A DNA stretch of 64,000 bases, taken from assembly GCF_039541855.1 (NCBI RefSeq), contig NZ_BAABHA010000001.1, forward strand, positions 62,001-126,000. The letters run 5' to 3'. The position numbers and the translations under genes were made by a program. The notes beneath the pieces are model-generated. The model saw only the letters and a program-made list of their open reading frames with translations. It was not told where the DNA came from and ran no database searches. Below are positions 17,082 to 28,000 of this stretch, in pieces. Position 1 is the stretch's first letter; each line of letters begins with the position of its first letter. The stretch comes from Solirubrum koreensis (GTDB taxonomy: Bacteria > Bacteroidota > Bacteroidia > Cytophagales > Hymenobacteraceae).

Positions 17082-17864
17082 ATGAAAGCTACCCTCATGC
17101 TCACGGCCGCGCTGGCTGCTTTGGCGTTGCAAACGCAGGCCCAGTCGGCCACGCCCGCGCCGCGTGCGGCCGCCGACCAGATTGCTACCGCCCAAGGGCC
17201 ACTTACGGTGCAGCCCATTACGCACGGCAGCGTGGTGTTCAGCTGGAACGGCAAAACGATTTACGTAGACCCCTACGGCGGCGCCGAAGCCTATGCCGGG
17301 CTGGCGGCGCCCGATGTCGTCCTTATCACCGACATCCACGGCGACCATCTGGACCCAAAAACCCTGGCGGGCCTCTCTCTAAACAAAGCTATGCTGGTGG
17401 TACCCCAGGCGGTGGCCGACCAGCTGCCGGCGCAGTATCGGGCGCAGGCGCGAATTCTGCGCAACGGGCAGCGGCTCGACACCTTGGGCCTGAGCGTATC
17501 GGCGGTGCCAATGTACAACCTGCCCGAAACGGCCGACTCCCGGCACCCCAAAGGCCGGGGAAACGGCTACGTGCTAACCTTGGGCGGCAAGAACGTGTAC
17601 CTGTCCGGCGACACCGAAGACGTGGCCGAGATGCGCGCCCTCAAGCGCATCGACGTGGCGTTTGTGTGTATGAATCTGCCCTATACCATGGACGAGCAAC
17701 AGGCCGCCCAGGGCGTGTTGGCCTTCAAGCCGGGCATCGTGTATCCTTACCACTACCGGGGCCAGAACGGCCTGAGCGACGTGGCCGCTTTCCAGAAAAC
17801 CGTGCAGGCCGCCAACCGGAAAATCGACGTGCGGCTCCGCGACTGGTATCCGACGGCCAAGTAA
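17082..17864 (+). CDS. Secreted MBL-fold metallo-hydrolase
   Basis: A 260-residue protein with a signal peptide (1-21, ending QTQAQ) and a metallo-beta-lactamase fold of the UlaG-like/Lactamase_B_3 kind. The metal motif is DIHGDHLD (84-91): H86, D88 and H89 are in place, but the first His of the usual HxHxDH is Asp84. Later ligand regions are visible as SGDTED and YPYHYRG. The reaction is unknown. Members of this group act on diverse phospho- or lactone substrates and are not beta-lactamases. It is convergent with the S41 peptidase gene (79 bases between stops) with no strong terminator hairpin between them. Confidence 0.85.
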   Translation: MKATLMLTAALAALALQTQAQSATPAPRAAADQIATAQGPLTVQPITHGSVVFSWNGKTIYVDPYGGAEAYAGLAAPDVVLITDIHGDHLDPKTLAGLSLNKAMLVVPQAVADQLPAQYRAQARILRNGQRLDTLGLSVSAVPMYNLPETADSRHPKGRGNGYVLTLGGKNVYLSGDTEDVAEMRALKRIDVAFVCMNLPYTMDEQQAAQGVLAFKPGIVYPYHYRGQNGLSDVAAFQKTVQAANRKIDVRLRDWYPTAK

Positions 17865-17943
17865 AGGCGGAGCCGAACAACGCCCGGCCGAGCGCCTCGG
17901 CTGTGCCCAGCGCCGCTGCAGTCCTCCGTGCCGGTACCGGCCG

Positions 17944-19368
17944 CTACTTGCCGGCGGAGGCCGGTACGAGCAATTTATCCAGCACGTAGGTTAGCACTTC
18001 ATCCTCTTCGTCGAGCAGGTGGTCCCTTACCGGGTAGTCGGGCTGGACGCCGGCAAGCTTGGTGCTGCCGTTCGGGCGAACGAAATAGCCCTTCGGTACT
18101 TTCACTACGAGCTTGGTTCTCGGCAGTACAAACGAGAACTGCGAGCCGTACATGGTGGGCACGTCGCCGGTTTCTTCGCCTACGATTTTGCCAAAGCCAT
18201 AATCCTGGATAAGCGCCGCGCTTACCGCGGCCATGGAGTAGGATTGACGGTTGATGAGCACCAGCACCTTTCCGGTAAATCGTTTGGGGGCGGGTGCCGG
18301 CTGCTGCAAGGGAAAGGAGTAAGCGTAAACCTCGCCGTCGGCATGACTCAATATCGCCTTGGTGTAGTCGTCCGTCACTTCCGCGGTGTTTTGGGGGCGG
18401 CTTTGCTCCTTGAGCACGGCGCTGGACTTCAACTGAAAAGCCGAGTGCCAGCGGAAAGGCTTGTCGGCGAAATAGGCGATGAGGTAGTCGCTGTAGGCAT
18501 TGTGCCCCCCCGGGTTGTTGCGCAGGTCGATGAGCAGGGTGCTGGTTTTTTGCGCCTGCAGATCGGTAAATACCGAATCGATAAACCGCTTGAAACGAGC
18601 TTCGCCATCCGGCAACGCCGAGCCGAAAGGGCCTGGGTTTAGGTAGCCCACGTCGTTCAGGTATTTAAAAGCCCGCTCCGAAGACAGTATTTCGCCACCG
18701 CGCCGGGTTTCGTATTCCATTACCGGAATGGCGGTAATCTCGTGGCTGATCATTTCTCCCCGGGCATCTTTTAGCTGAACGGTAAAAGACGGTTTGGCGC
18801 CAAGCAACGACCAGTACAGCCGGGGAAAGGAATACAACTCAAGCTTGGTGTTCTTAAAATACACCCGCTCAGCCGAGAGGTAGGGATGAATGCGGGCGAG
18901 TATTTTGCCAACCGGAATCTGGTCTATGCTGATGATTTGGGTACCCGGCTTTAGGGCGGCATTGCTGCTAAAGTTTTTGCGGACATAAGCCACGCCATCC
19001 TCCAACGCTAACTCCAGGGGAAAAACGGTGCCTCCCTGCTGGGCATAAGCTATGTACGATCCGGCGGGAAAGTCCACCTCGCAGTGACCGGTATTGGCAA
19101 TAGCTGTCAGCTTTTGAAAAATCCTCGTGGTTTCCAGCAAGCCCACAGAATCCTGCGTGATGGATTGCTTTAAAGCGGCGTACGTTTTATCGAATTTTCT
19201 TTTGCTGGTATAAGCGTATAAGTTGTAGTGCGCCTTGGCTATGGTTTCGTAGCAATACGCTAAATCCGATTTAATATCTGCCGCTGAAAAGGCGGGTTTT
19301 TCCTGCGCCAGGCAAAGGAAAGGTGAAGTAATGCAGGCCAGAATCAGCAGTAGAATTCGTCTGCTCAT
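17944..19368 (-). CDS. Secreted S41-family (C-terminal processing type) peptidase
   Basis: A 474-residue protein with a signal peptide (1-22, ending CLAQ), an N-terminal helical region, a PDZ-like part (about 115-210, with PGTQIISIDQIPVGK) and a C-terminal S41 catalytic domain (about 270-445). Visible motifs are DLRNNPGG (281-288), the nucleophile region NRQSYSMAA (Ser376/Ser378) and GKIVGEETGD (393-402). The usual catalytic Lys of CtpA-type enzymes, expected about 25 residues after the Ser in a YGKG context, is not evident, so the catalytic set may be Ser-based with another partner, as in tricorn-like S41 proteins. It acts in the periplasm or outside the cell. It is expressed alone. Confidence 0.88.
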   Translation of the reverse strand: MSRRILLLILACITSPFLCLAQEKPAFSAADIKSDLAYCYETIAKAHYNLYAYTSKRKFDKTYAALKQSITQDSVGLLETTRIFQKLTAIANTGHCEVDFPAGSYIAYAQQGGTVFPLELALEDGVAYVRKNFSSNAALKPGTQIISIDQIPVGKILARIHPYLSAERVYFKNTKLELYSFPRLYWSLLGAKPSFTVQLKDARGEMISHEITAIPVMEYETRRGGEILSSERAFKYLNDVGYLNPGPFGSALPDGEARFKRFIDSVFTDLQAQKTSTLLIDLRNNPGGHNAYSDYLIAYFADKPFRWHSAFQLKSSAVLKEQSRPQNTAEVTDDYTKAILSHADGEVYAYSFPLQQPAPAPKRFTGKVLVLINRQSYSMAAVSAALIQDYGFGKIVGEETGDVPTMYGSQFSFVLPRTKLVVKVPKGYFVRPNGSTKLAGVQPDYPVRDHLLDEEDEVLTYVLDKLLVPASAGK

Positions 19369-19581
19369 AAAAGGTAGTTAGGAGGTATAATTTCAGCCGG
19401 TAGCACCCGGGCGGTGGCCGCTAAGTTAGGGCTTCTCATTGGTGGCAGACTTTGCTCTCTGCGCGTAACGGATACGGCTGTTCGGTACCGAAAATACCCT
19501 TGTTGGCAGGGCATAGGCGCAGCACATAACTGCTTGCTCCGGCAACTAGTAACAAGCAGTTTTGCAGTTGTTTAAAAAGCG

Positions 19582-19614
19582 AAAACGCCCCGCCGTTATC
19601 GGCGGGGCGTTTTT
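19582..19614 (-). terminator. Intrinsic terminator of clpB
   Basis: AAAACGCCCCGCCG / CGGCGGGGCGTTTT with a short TTAT loop, 22 bases past the clpB stop. A and T tracts on both sides would permit bidirectional use. Confidence 0.85.
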
Positions 19615-19636
19615 ACTACTCGTTGGGGGCAGGCAC

Positions 19637-22252
<2,616 letters not shown>

Positions 22253-22255
22253 AGC

Positions 22256-22301
22256 GCTAAGTCTGTTTCAGGTGCTCTGGTTCTGCTGATACGGACTTAG
22301 C
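22256..22301 (-). promoter_or_regulatory. Inverted repeat immediately upstream of clpB
   Basis: GCTAAGTC (22256-22263) and GACTTAGC (22294-22301) are perfect 8-bp complements. With one mismatch the arms extend to 11 bases, and the spacer is about 24-30 bases. The inner arm is only 3 bases from the ATG at 22252, so it would lie in the mRNA leader if transcription starts upstream. A role in heat-shock control of clpB is inferred. Confidence 0.45.
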
Positions 22302-22459
22302 AAATGGTGGGCTAGGTGGGTAAAGCGGACTTTTTGGCTGAAAAGCAGGATTTTGCGCCCGTGTTTTTGGACAAAATGACGTGAATGTAAGGGTATGTGC
22401 CGGGCTAATGAGCCATAAAGACAAGCACAATGCCTGCGGTTGGATGAATCAGCAATGCC

Positions 22460-22987
22460 TTAGTATGGCTGGCCCGCGTTCCACTCCTGATGCAGGCGAC
22501 GAGCATTGAAGCGCCACACGATGAGCGTGGACAACGCCCAGAGCAGCAGCAAGCCCGCAAGTGGTCCGCTGTGCGGGCGCAACTGGGGTAAAAGCAAGGC
22601 CATAAAGGGAAACGTAGCGGGCACTAAACTGTATAGGCTGAGCCGGGAACGGAAGGCCTGAAACTCGGCCGGACGACCGGTGCGCGTGCCTGTTGCTACG
22701 AGCAGGCGTTGCATCAAGATTAGCATGGGCAGAAAGCCTGCAATTGCCGCCATACTTGCATATAAGACAAACGCGAAGGGCACGAGGAGCAACACGGCCG
22801 CGGTCTTGAAATCGTCGGTGAAGGTGGCGGCTACGAATGCTGCAACGGTTAGCAGGACTAGGGTAAGCCCGATCATTTGCAGCCACAAGTAGAGGACGCG
22901 GGTGCGGAACAAGGGAATGGTTGTTGGGGTGAAATAAAGCGCCTCAGAGCAGGAAGTTACTCCGCTCCGAAGCGCTTTAGATGACAA
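22460..22987 (-). CDS. Small polytopic membrane protein, unknown function
   Basis: A 175-codon open frame with four clear hydrophobic segments (about residues 38-55, 63-90, 120-140 and 145-160) and a basic C-terminus. I do not recognise the family. The start is uncertain: the longest frame begins with TTG at 22987, whereas the first in-frame ATG is at 22876 (residue 38), just inside the first membrane segment. The stretch YFTPTTIPLFRTRVLYLW before that ATG looks coding, so an upstream non-ATG start is plausible. It stands alone between clpB and the metallo-beta-lactamase gene. Confidence 0.6.
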   Translation of the reverse strand: MSSKALRSGVTSCSEALYFTPTTIPLFRTRVLYLWLQMIGLTLVLLTVAAFVAATFTDDFKTAAVLLLVPFAFVLYASMAAIAGFLPMLILMQRLLVATGTRTGRPAEFQAFRSRLSLYSLVPATFPFMALLLPQLRPHSGPLAGLLLLWALSTLIVWRFNARRLHQEWNAGQPY

Positions 22988-23159
22988 ATAGAATTGGGCA
23001 GTGTGGTGGGGCTGCTTCGGATGGGCTTGGTTTAAAAATTCTAGCGTGGGAGGCTCAGTCTCTCGGTATGGCTGGTCACGAGTTACGCTACGCTAAACTC
23101 GCGCCAGTAGGGGCCAGTAGGGGGAAATTACGCCTTCGCTCACGCGCACCGGTAGGCTT

Positions 23160-23909
23160 TTAGGGCTGCTGAAACAGCCGAATGGTGTAATCGAGCAGGC
23201 TTTGGTCGCCGGGTTTGCCGTGGCCGGGAATCACCACGCGCACGTTGGGGTGCTCTTGCTTTACCCGGGTTACCGTGGCGGACCAGGCTTGCACGTTGGC
23301 ATCGGCCAGGTTGCCTTTGGTGGCATTTAGCTCTTTGAGCAAACACCCGCCGAACAGCACTTCGTCGTCGGGGAAATAGCCCACCACGTTGTCGTGGGTG
23401 TGGCCTTCGCCGAAAAACGTAGCGAGTACCTGCGTGTTACCGAAGGGCAACGCTAGGCTGGTGGTAAAGCCGCGCTGGGGCACGTTAAATTTGGCCTGCT
23501 TGGCGTAGGTAATCGTTGGTTCGTGGGCGTAGGAGGGGATGTTATGGCGCGCAAACTCTTTCAGGCCGCCCAGGCAGTCTTCGTGAAAGTGGGTGGGAAT
23601 TACGGCTTTAACGGTGCAGCGAAGGTCTTTTTTGATCCAGTTGATCAGTTCTTTGGAATCCTTGTCGGTGGTGGGGGTGTCGAAGACGACCGTTTCCCCT
23701 TCACTCTTCACGATCATGCCGTTGCACGGCACTTTGCCGAAGGTTTTGGAATCCAGAAAGGAGGTATGCACGAAGGTGTTTTGGGCTACCTGGGTGATGG
23801 TTAGCCGTTTCGACTGGTAAACTACTTTGCCCGCTTCAGGGCTGGTGCCTTGCTCGGTTGTTTTGGCTGCAAGGAGTGCCGGCAACACGAAGAGAAGTAG
23901 AGGTTTCAT
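23160..23909 (-). CDS. Subclass B1 metallo-beta-lactamase
   Basis: A 249-residue periplasmic enzyme with a short signal peptide. The full two-zinc B1 site is present: His107, His109 and His170 for Zn1 and Asp111, Cys189 and His230 for Zn2, in motifs HFHEDC, GEGHTHDN, FGGCLLKE and PGHGK. Lys192 after Cys189 and Asn200 match the substrate-carboxylate and oxyanion positions of B1 enzymes such as CcrA, BlaB and IND. The family hydrolyses penicillins, cephalosporins and carbapenems; activity here is predicted only. It lies 27 bases downstream of the vapC stop on the same strand and may be co-transcribed with the toxin-antitoxin pair. No mobile-element signs surround it, so it looks intrinsic. Confidence 0.92.
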   Translation of the reverse strand: MKPLLLFVLPALLAAKTTEQGTSPEAGKVVYQSKRLTITQVAQNTFVHTSFLDSKTFGKVPCNGMIVKSEGETVVFDTPTTDKDSKELINWIKKDLRCTVKAVIPTHFHEDCLGGLKEFARHNIPSYAHEPTITYAKQAKFNVPQRGFTTSLALPFGNTQVLATFFGEGHTHDNVVGYFPDDEVLFGGCLLKELNATKGNLADANVQAWSATVTRVKQEHPNVRVVIPGHGKPGDQSLLDYTIRLFQQP

Positions 23910-23936
23910 GGTTTAAACTGGCGGCAGAGGCCTGAG

Positions 23937-24383
23937 TTACTGCAACTGCTGAGCGGCGGATAATGCGGGCGGCGCATCAATCCAGTTCTCCAGCCAAATA
24001 CCGCCAAGGTCCGCGAAATGGCGGGTGTTACGCGTGACTAATGTTAAGCCATGGGCCAGGGCCGTGCAGCCGATAAGCAGGTCGAAATCATCTACCGGGC
24101 GGCCGATGCTGCGTAGTCGGGCTTTTTCGGAGCCGTAGAGCTCAAAGCAGGCGGCAATGGGGAGTATGCGGTTGCTGAATAGCTGCTGGATTTTCGCCAA
24201 GCTTTGCCGGTTGGCTGCCTGGCGCGTAGGGGCACTTTTGGCAATGCCGTAGATGAGTTCGGCTATCGTCAGCTCGCTAACAAAGCAATTATGTACACCT
24301 ACCGCATGCAATTTGGTGGCTAGCGCGGCTTCTCCTTTCAGAAAGTGGATGCAGATGTTGGTATCGAGCAGGTATTGGCTCAT
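23937..24383 (-). CDS. vapC: VapC-type PIN-domain toxin
   Basis: A 148-residue PIN-domain ribonuclease. The start at 24383 (MSQYLLDTNICIHFL) is chosen over a longer frame because it gives the standard PIN N-terminus and overlaps the antitoxin stop as ATGA. The acidic quartet is visible: Asp7 in LDTN, Glu42 in TIAELIYG, Asp101 in DFDLLIG and Asp125 in HFADLGG, with Asn119 in TRNTRHF. Family members cleave initiator tRNA or rRNA when freed from the antitoxin. The ATGA coupling and the adjacent small acidic protein identify a type II toxin-antitoxin operon. The downstream B1 metallo-beta-lactamase is only 27 bases away. Confidence 0.92.
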   Translation of the reverse strand: MSQYLLDTNICIHFLKGEAALATKLHAVGVHNCFVSELTIAELIYGIAKSAPTRQAANRQSLAKIQQLFSNRILPIAACFELYGSEKARLRSIGRPVDDFDLLIGCTALAHGLTLVTRNTRHFADLGGIWLENWIDAPPALSAAQQLQ

Positions 24384-24643
24384 AGCTCCACGTCCCGGTC
24401 GCGGAAGTAGCGGGCTTCGAGCAGCTGCCGGGTTAGCTCGTCGCCGCTTTCTTCGGACTGCCATGAGCCGAATAGCTCGTGCATCAGGCGCTGTTGCTCG
24501 GCTTCAGACAATGCGGCGGCTGGTGCGTTGGTCGTGGCCGGATGCGGAATGACGGTGGCCGTGGTTTCAGGCAGGCTTTGGAGCAGGCGCAGCACGTTGG
24601 CGGCTTGGTCGTCGGGGAATTCCAGTTCGAGGGCGAGTTTCAT
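24380..24643 (-). CDS. Antitoxin partner of the PIN toxin (VapB-like)
   Basis: An 87-residue acidic protein overlapping vapC by four bases. The C-terminal half, FGSWQSEESGDELTRQLL followed by EARYFRDRDVEL, resembles the toxin-wrapping tail of Bacteroidota VapC antitoxins. The N-terminal part (MKLALELEFPDDQAANVLRL) is short and does not clearly show an AbrB or ribbon-helix-helix DNA-binding fold, so autoregulation cannot be asserted. The assignment rests mainly on the operon position and tail. Confidence 0.82.
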   Translation of the reverse strand: MKLALELEFPDDQAANVLRLLQSLPETTATVIPHPATTNAPAAALSEAEQQRLMHELFGSWQSEESGDELTRQLLEARYFRDRDVEL

Positions 24644-24714
24644 GGCTAGCTAAGATACGCAATCGAAAAAACCTGCAGGATCGGGAAAGTGGAGCATGGA
24701 AGCTGGAAAACCGA

Positions 24715-25653
24715 TCAGGCTGCTTGCTCCTTCTTGTCCTTGCCTAGCAGCTTCTTAACCAGCAGCACCAGTTTCTCCACCACAAAGCCAATCAGTAAGC
24801 CGCCAATAGCACAGGAAAGTGCTTTGGCCAGCCAGGCCAGCGCGGGAACATCAGCTAAAGCTACTTCCAGCTCGTGCAGCAGGTGCGCGGTAAACGGAAT
24901 GCCGTGGGCAATAATTTCGGCTCCCACCCACAGCATGGCGGCGGTGCCCACGTAGCTCAGGATGCTGAGGAAGTGCGGCATGAATTTCACAATGCCGCGC
25001 CCCAGCTTTTGCGTAGCGGGGTGGTATTTGTCCTGGGCCAGGTGTACGCCGAAATCATCGGCTTTCACGATCAGGCCCACAAAACCGTACACGGCAATGG
25101 TGATGAACACGGCTACGGCCGCCATTACGGCAATCTGGTTTACCACCGTTTGGTCGGTTACCTGGCTGTAGGCAATGGCCATGATTTCGGCCGACAGAAT
25201 AATATCGGTGCGCACGGCGCCGGCCACCCGTTCCTGCTCCAACTCCTCGGGCGTAATGGTTTTTACCTGCTCGCTTTCTACGTTCACCTCGTGGTGCTTG
25301 CTGAACATGGAATGCACCTTTTCATAGCCCTCGAAGCACAAGTAAGCCCCGCCCAGCATGAGGATGGGCGTAATGGCCCAGGGGGCAAAATACCCCAGCA
25401 CCAAGGCGGCCGGACTCAGAATCAATAGTTTATTGATCAGGGACTTTTTTGCAATCCGGTAGATGATGGACAGCTCGCGGGAGGGGTCGAGGCCCACCAC
25501 GTATTTGGGCGTAACGGCCGTATCGTCGATAACAATGCCGGAGACTTTGCCGGTGGTTTTGGCTACTTGGGCAGGCACGTCGTCCAGACTGGCCGCGCTT
25601 ACTTTTACCAAAGCAGAAATATCATCTAGTAGCGCAAAAAAACCTGAAGCCAT
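24715..25653 (-). CDS. DUF808 (YedI-family) membrane protein
   Basis: A 312-residue integral membrane protein of the DUF808/YedI family, with the characteristic N-terminus ASGFFALLDDISALVK, the conserved VIDDTAVTPKYVVG (about 41-54), RELSIIYRIAKKSLINKL and several hydrophobic segments. Homologues occur widely in bacteria and have no assigned function. The reading frame is full length for the family. It lies 71 bases upstream of the antitoxin gene on the same strand, so run-on transcription into vapBC is possible but not implied. Confidence 0.9.
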   Translation of the reverse strand: MASGFFALLDDISALVKVSAASLDDVPAQVAKTTGKVSGIVIDDTAVTPKYVVGLDPSRELSIIYRIAKKSLINKLLILSPAALVLGYFAPWAITPILMLGGAYLCFEGYEKVHSMFSKHHEVNVESEQVKTITPEELEQERVAGAVRTDIILSAEIMAIAYSQVTDQTVVNQIAVMAAVAVFITIAVYGFVGLIVKADDFGVHLAQDKYHPATQKLGRGIVKFMPHFLSILSYVGTAAMLWVGAEIIAHGIPFTAHLLHELEVALADVPALAWLAKALSCAIGGLLIGFVVEKLVLLVKKLLGKDKKEQAA

Positions 25654-26190
25654 GTGCTGTGTGTTCGTTACTGAATTGTCGTTTCCCAGTGGTTAGGCGG
25701 TGTTGCTCCGCTCAACTCGGAGGCAAGTTATGGCGGTTCCGCAAACGGGGCATGCACGCCTTATACGGGCGGGGTGCGATGGGTGCGGTTGCCGGGCCAG
25801 TACTTCGCATCCTGAGTGCCCATTTGGTTGCTGGTTTCGTGCCGGGCCGTTGCCAGCGCTACTTCGGTACGGGCCTGGGCTGTTTGGGATTAAGCCGGGC
25901 CTAACTGGTCGGGAGCAAGAGGCGGATACGGGAACGGCTGGTGCCTTTCGGTTGCTCAGGTCTCCAACTCGGGCAAGGCCCGGTGAGTTGTCCGGCGCGG
26001 AGGTTGCCCCTGGGCGGGGCTGCGAAGCGAAGGGAAGTGCGCCTGGGAAACAAGGCAAAATGCAGGCACGGTATAGCGTGGGGGCGACGCCTGTTCAGCG
26101 CCTGCGCCGGGCCATATAACTCCGCCGCATAGCGGGCGTATGCACCAGGGCGGCCCTTATGGCACGCCGCGCCACCCGCACCGCATAGGC
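25654..26190. other. Intergenic region between divergent genes, no gene supported
   Basis: About 540 GC-rich bases. The frames seen here (for example 25700-26119 on +, 25693-26058 on -) are rich in Arg, Pro and Gly, mutually overlapping and have no domain or signal. No exact TAnnTTTG promoter element was found. Two possible starts for the downstream channel gene exist (26140 and 26191); the second is preferred. Confidence 0.45.
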
Positions 26191-26982
26191 ATGGCTACTT
26201 CTCCCTCTGAAAAAGAACAGCTGCAGCACGAGCGGCATGAGCTGCTGGAACAACTAACCGACTGGCTGGAAACGCCCATGCTGGTGCTGGGCTTCGTGTG
26301 GCTGCTGCTGCTGGGAATCGAGCTGATTTGGGGACTTTCGCCGGCGCTGGAGCACCTGAGCCTGGGCATCTGGGTGTTATTTATCCTGGACTTCGCGCTC
26401 AAGTTTATACTCGCACCGGCCAAGCTGCCTTTCCTCAAGTCGAATATTATCACGCTTATTTCGCTGGTGGTGCCGGCGCTGCGGCTGTTCCGGCTGGCGC
26501 GGGTGCTGCGGGCCGCCCGGGCTGTGCGCGGGCTGCGGCTGGTGAAAGTGGTGGGGTCGTTAAACCGGGGCATGAAGGCGCTGGCGGCCAGCTTTGGTCG
26601 GCGCGGCATTGGCTACGTGGTAGGCCTCACGGGCGTGGTGCTGCTGCTGGGCGCCGCCGGCATGTACGCCTTCGAAAAAGACGTGCCCAACGGCCTCGGG
26701 ACCTACCCCGAGGCCCTGTGGTGGACGGCCATGGTACTCACCAGCATGGGCAGCGAATACTGGCCGAAAACGGCCGAAGGGCGGACCCTCTGCTTTCTGC
26801 TGGCCCTGTATGGCTTCGCCGTGTTCGGCTACTTCACGGCCACGCTGGCGTCCTTTTTCATGGGCCGCGACGCCGAGGACCAGGGCGCCGAAATAGCCGG
26901 ATCGGCGCAAATAGAGGCCCTGCACGAGGAGGTGCGGCAACTGCGGCAGGAGCTGCGCAACAGCCGTTCGGCTAACCCGTAA
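26191..26982 (+). CDS. Voltage-sensor-type ion channel with non-canonical filter
   Basis: A 263-residue protein of the bacterial ion_trans superfamily. Segments in order: cytoplasmic N-tail, S1 (about 30-48), S2-S3 (about 57-94), an S4 sensor with arginines every third residue (R98, R101, R104, R107, R110, R113), S5 (about 140-160), pore helix and filter (about 175-192), S6 (about 199-224) and a C-terminal coiled coil (about 238-258). The filter region reads TSMGSEYWP (184-192), neither the K+ channel TVGYG nor the BacNav TLESW, so ion selectivity cannot be predicted. The start at 26191 (MATSPSEK) is chosen because residues before it look non-coding. It stands alone. Confidence 0.88.
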   Translation: MATSPSEKEQLQHERHELLEQLTDWLETPMLVLGFVWLLLLGIELIWGLSPALEHLSLGIWVLFILDFALKFILAPAKLPFLKSNIITLISLVVPALRLFRLARVLRAARAVRGLRLVKVVGSLNRGMKALAASFGRRGIGYVVGLTGVVLLLGAAGMYAFEKDVPNGLGTYPEALWWTAMVLTSMGSEYWPKTAEGRTLCFLLALYGFAVFGYFTATLASFFMGRDAEDQGAEIAGSAQIEALHEEVRQLRQELRNSRSANP

Positions 26983-27020
26983 TGCCGCCGCGAAACCACG
27001 GCGGCCCTGCCGGCGGATGC

Positions 27021-27812
27021 TTAATGCCGGACTTCCTGCAGCTGCGTGTTCATGAGCGTGGCCAGCACCGAATCGGGCAGCACGAGGCTGGAAAAGAAGT
27101 TGGCTTTGGCAGCCAGCGTGGGCAGGGAGCGGGCCGCGCCCTCCATCATGGCATCGTAGCCTTCTTCGGCCACCTCGCGGGCCGAGGCCGTGTGGTTGGC
27201 GGCCCAGGTGTGCTCGGCGTGGGCTACCTGGAAGAAATTGGTGTCGGTGGGGGGCGGGCAGAGAATGGTCATGGTTACCGCCGACCGCTGCTTTTTCAGC
27301 TCGTGCTGCACGGCCTCGGTGAAGCTGAGCACAAAGGCCTTGGTGGCCGCATACACGGCCTGGCAGGGGCTGGGCGAAAACGAGGCCACGGAGCCCAGCT
27401 GCAGAATGCGGCCGTAGTTGCGGGCCATCATGTCGCGCAGGTACAGCTTGGTCAGGTGCACCAGGGAGGTAGCGTTTACCTGAATCATGCGCAGCTCGGT
27501 TTGCATGTCGGTATCGGCGAAGTAGCCCGTTTCACCAAAGCCGGCATCGTTTACCAAGGCGTCGATTTGCAGACCGCGCCGCTGGGTTTCGGCGTAAAGC
27601 TGCTCGGGCGCTTCGGGGCGGCTCAGATCCAGGGGCAACAGCAGAATGTCGACGCCGCCGAACTCCTGGTGCAGCAAGCGAGCCGCCTCCTGCAGTTCTT
27701 CGAGGCGGCGGGCCACCAGCACCACGCGGTAATCGTCGCGGGCGAAACAGCGGGCCAGCTCGAAGCCAATGCCGCTGGACGCGCCGGTAATGAGGGCAGT
27801 TTGCTCATTCAT
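27021..27812 (-). CDS. SDR-family NAD(P)-dependent oxidoreductase
   Basis: A 263-residue classical short-chain dehydrogenase. The Rossmann motif TGASSGIG is at 9-16, NDAG (88-91) replaces the usual NNAG, Ser141 lies in LGSVAS, and the catalytic YxxxK is Tyr154/Lys158 in AVYAATKAF. An Arg pair after beta-2 (VARR) suggests NADP preference. The start at 27812 gives the normal N-terminus; the longer frame to 27923 adds a non-homologous leader. The closest described relatives are DltE-like/YdfG-like SDRs of unknown substrate. It is convergent with the channel gene. Confidence 0.9.
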   Translation of the reverse strand: MNEQTALITGASSGIGFELARCFARDDYRVVLVARRLEELQEAARLLHQEFGGVDILLLPLDLSRPEAPEQLYAETQRRGLQIDALVNDAGFGETGYFADTDMQTELRMIQVNATSLVHLTKLYLRDMMARNYGRILQLGSVASFSPSPCQAVYAATKAFVLSFTEAVQHELKKQRSAVTMTILCPPPTDTNFFQVAHAEHTWAANHTASAREVAEEGYDAMMEGAARSLPTLAAKANFFSSLVLPDSVLATLMNTQLQEVRH

Positions 27813-28000
27813 GGCAGTAGGAGTTACGGTTTCTATTAAGATACTGATTAATAGATGAAATAATTGGATAATGGTGGCTTGCCACGGCCAGAAAGTACGG
27901 CAAAAACCGAGGAAATAAGGCACGCTCCGCCTGGCCGTAGAACGGCAGGCAACGGCGTCGGTAAGAAGACACGCCCGCAGGCCCTTTACCAGGAGAAAGG

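Noticed and set aside
25693..26119. Overlapping frames of 121-139 codons in the gap upstream of the channel gene
   Set aside because: Arg/Pro/Gly-rich, on both strands at once, no homology-like features; treated as non-coding.
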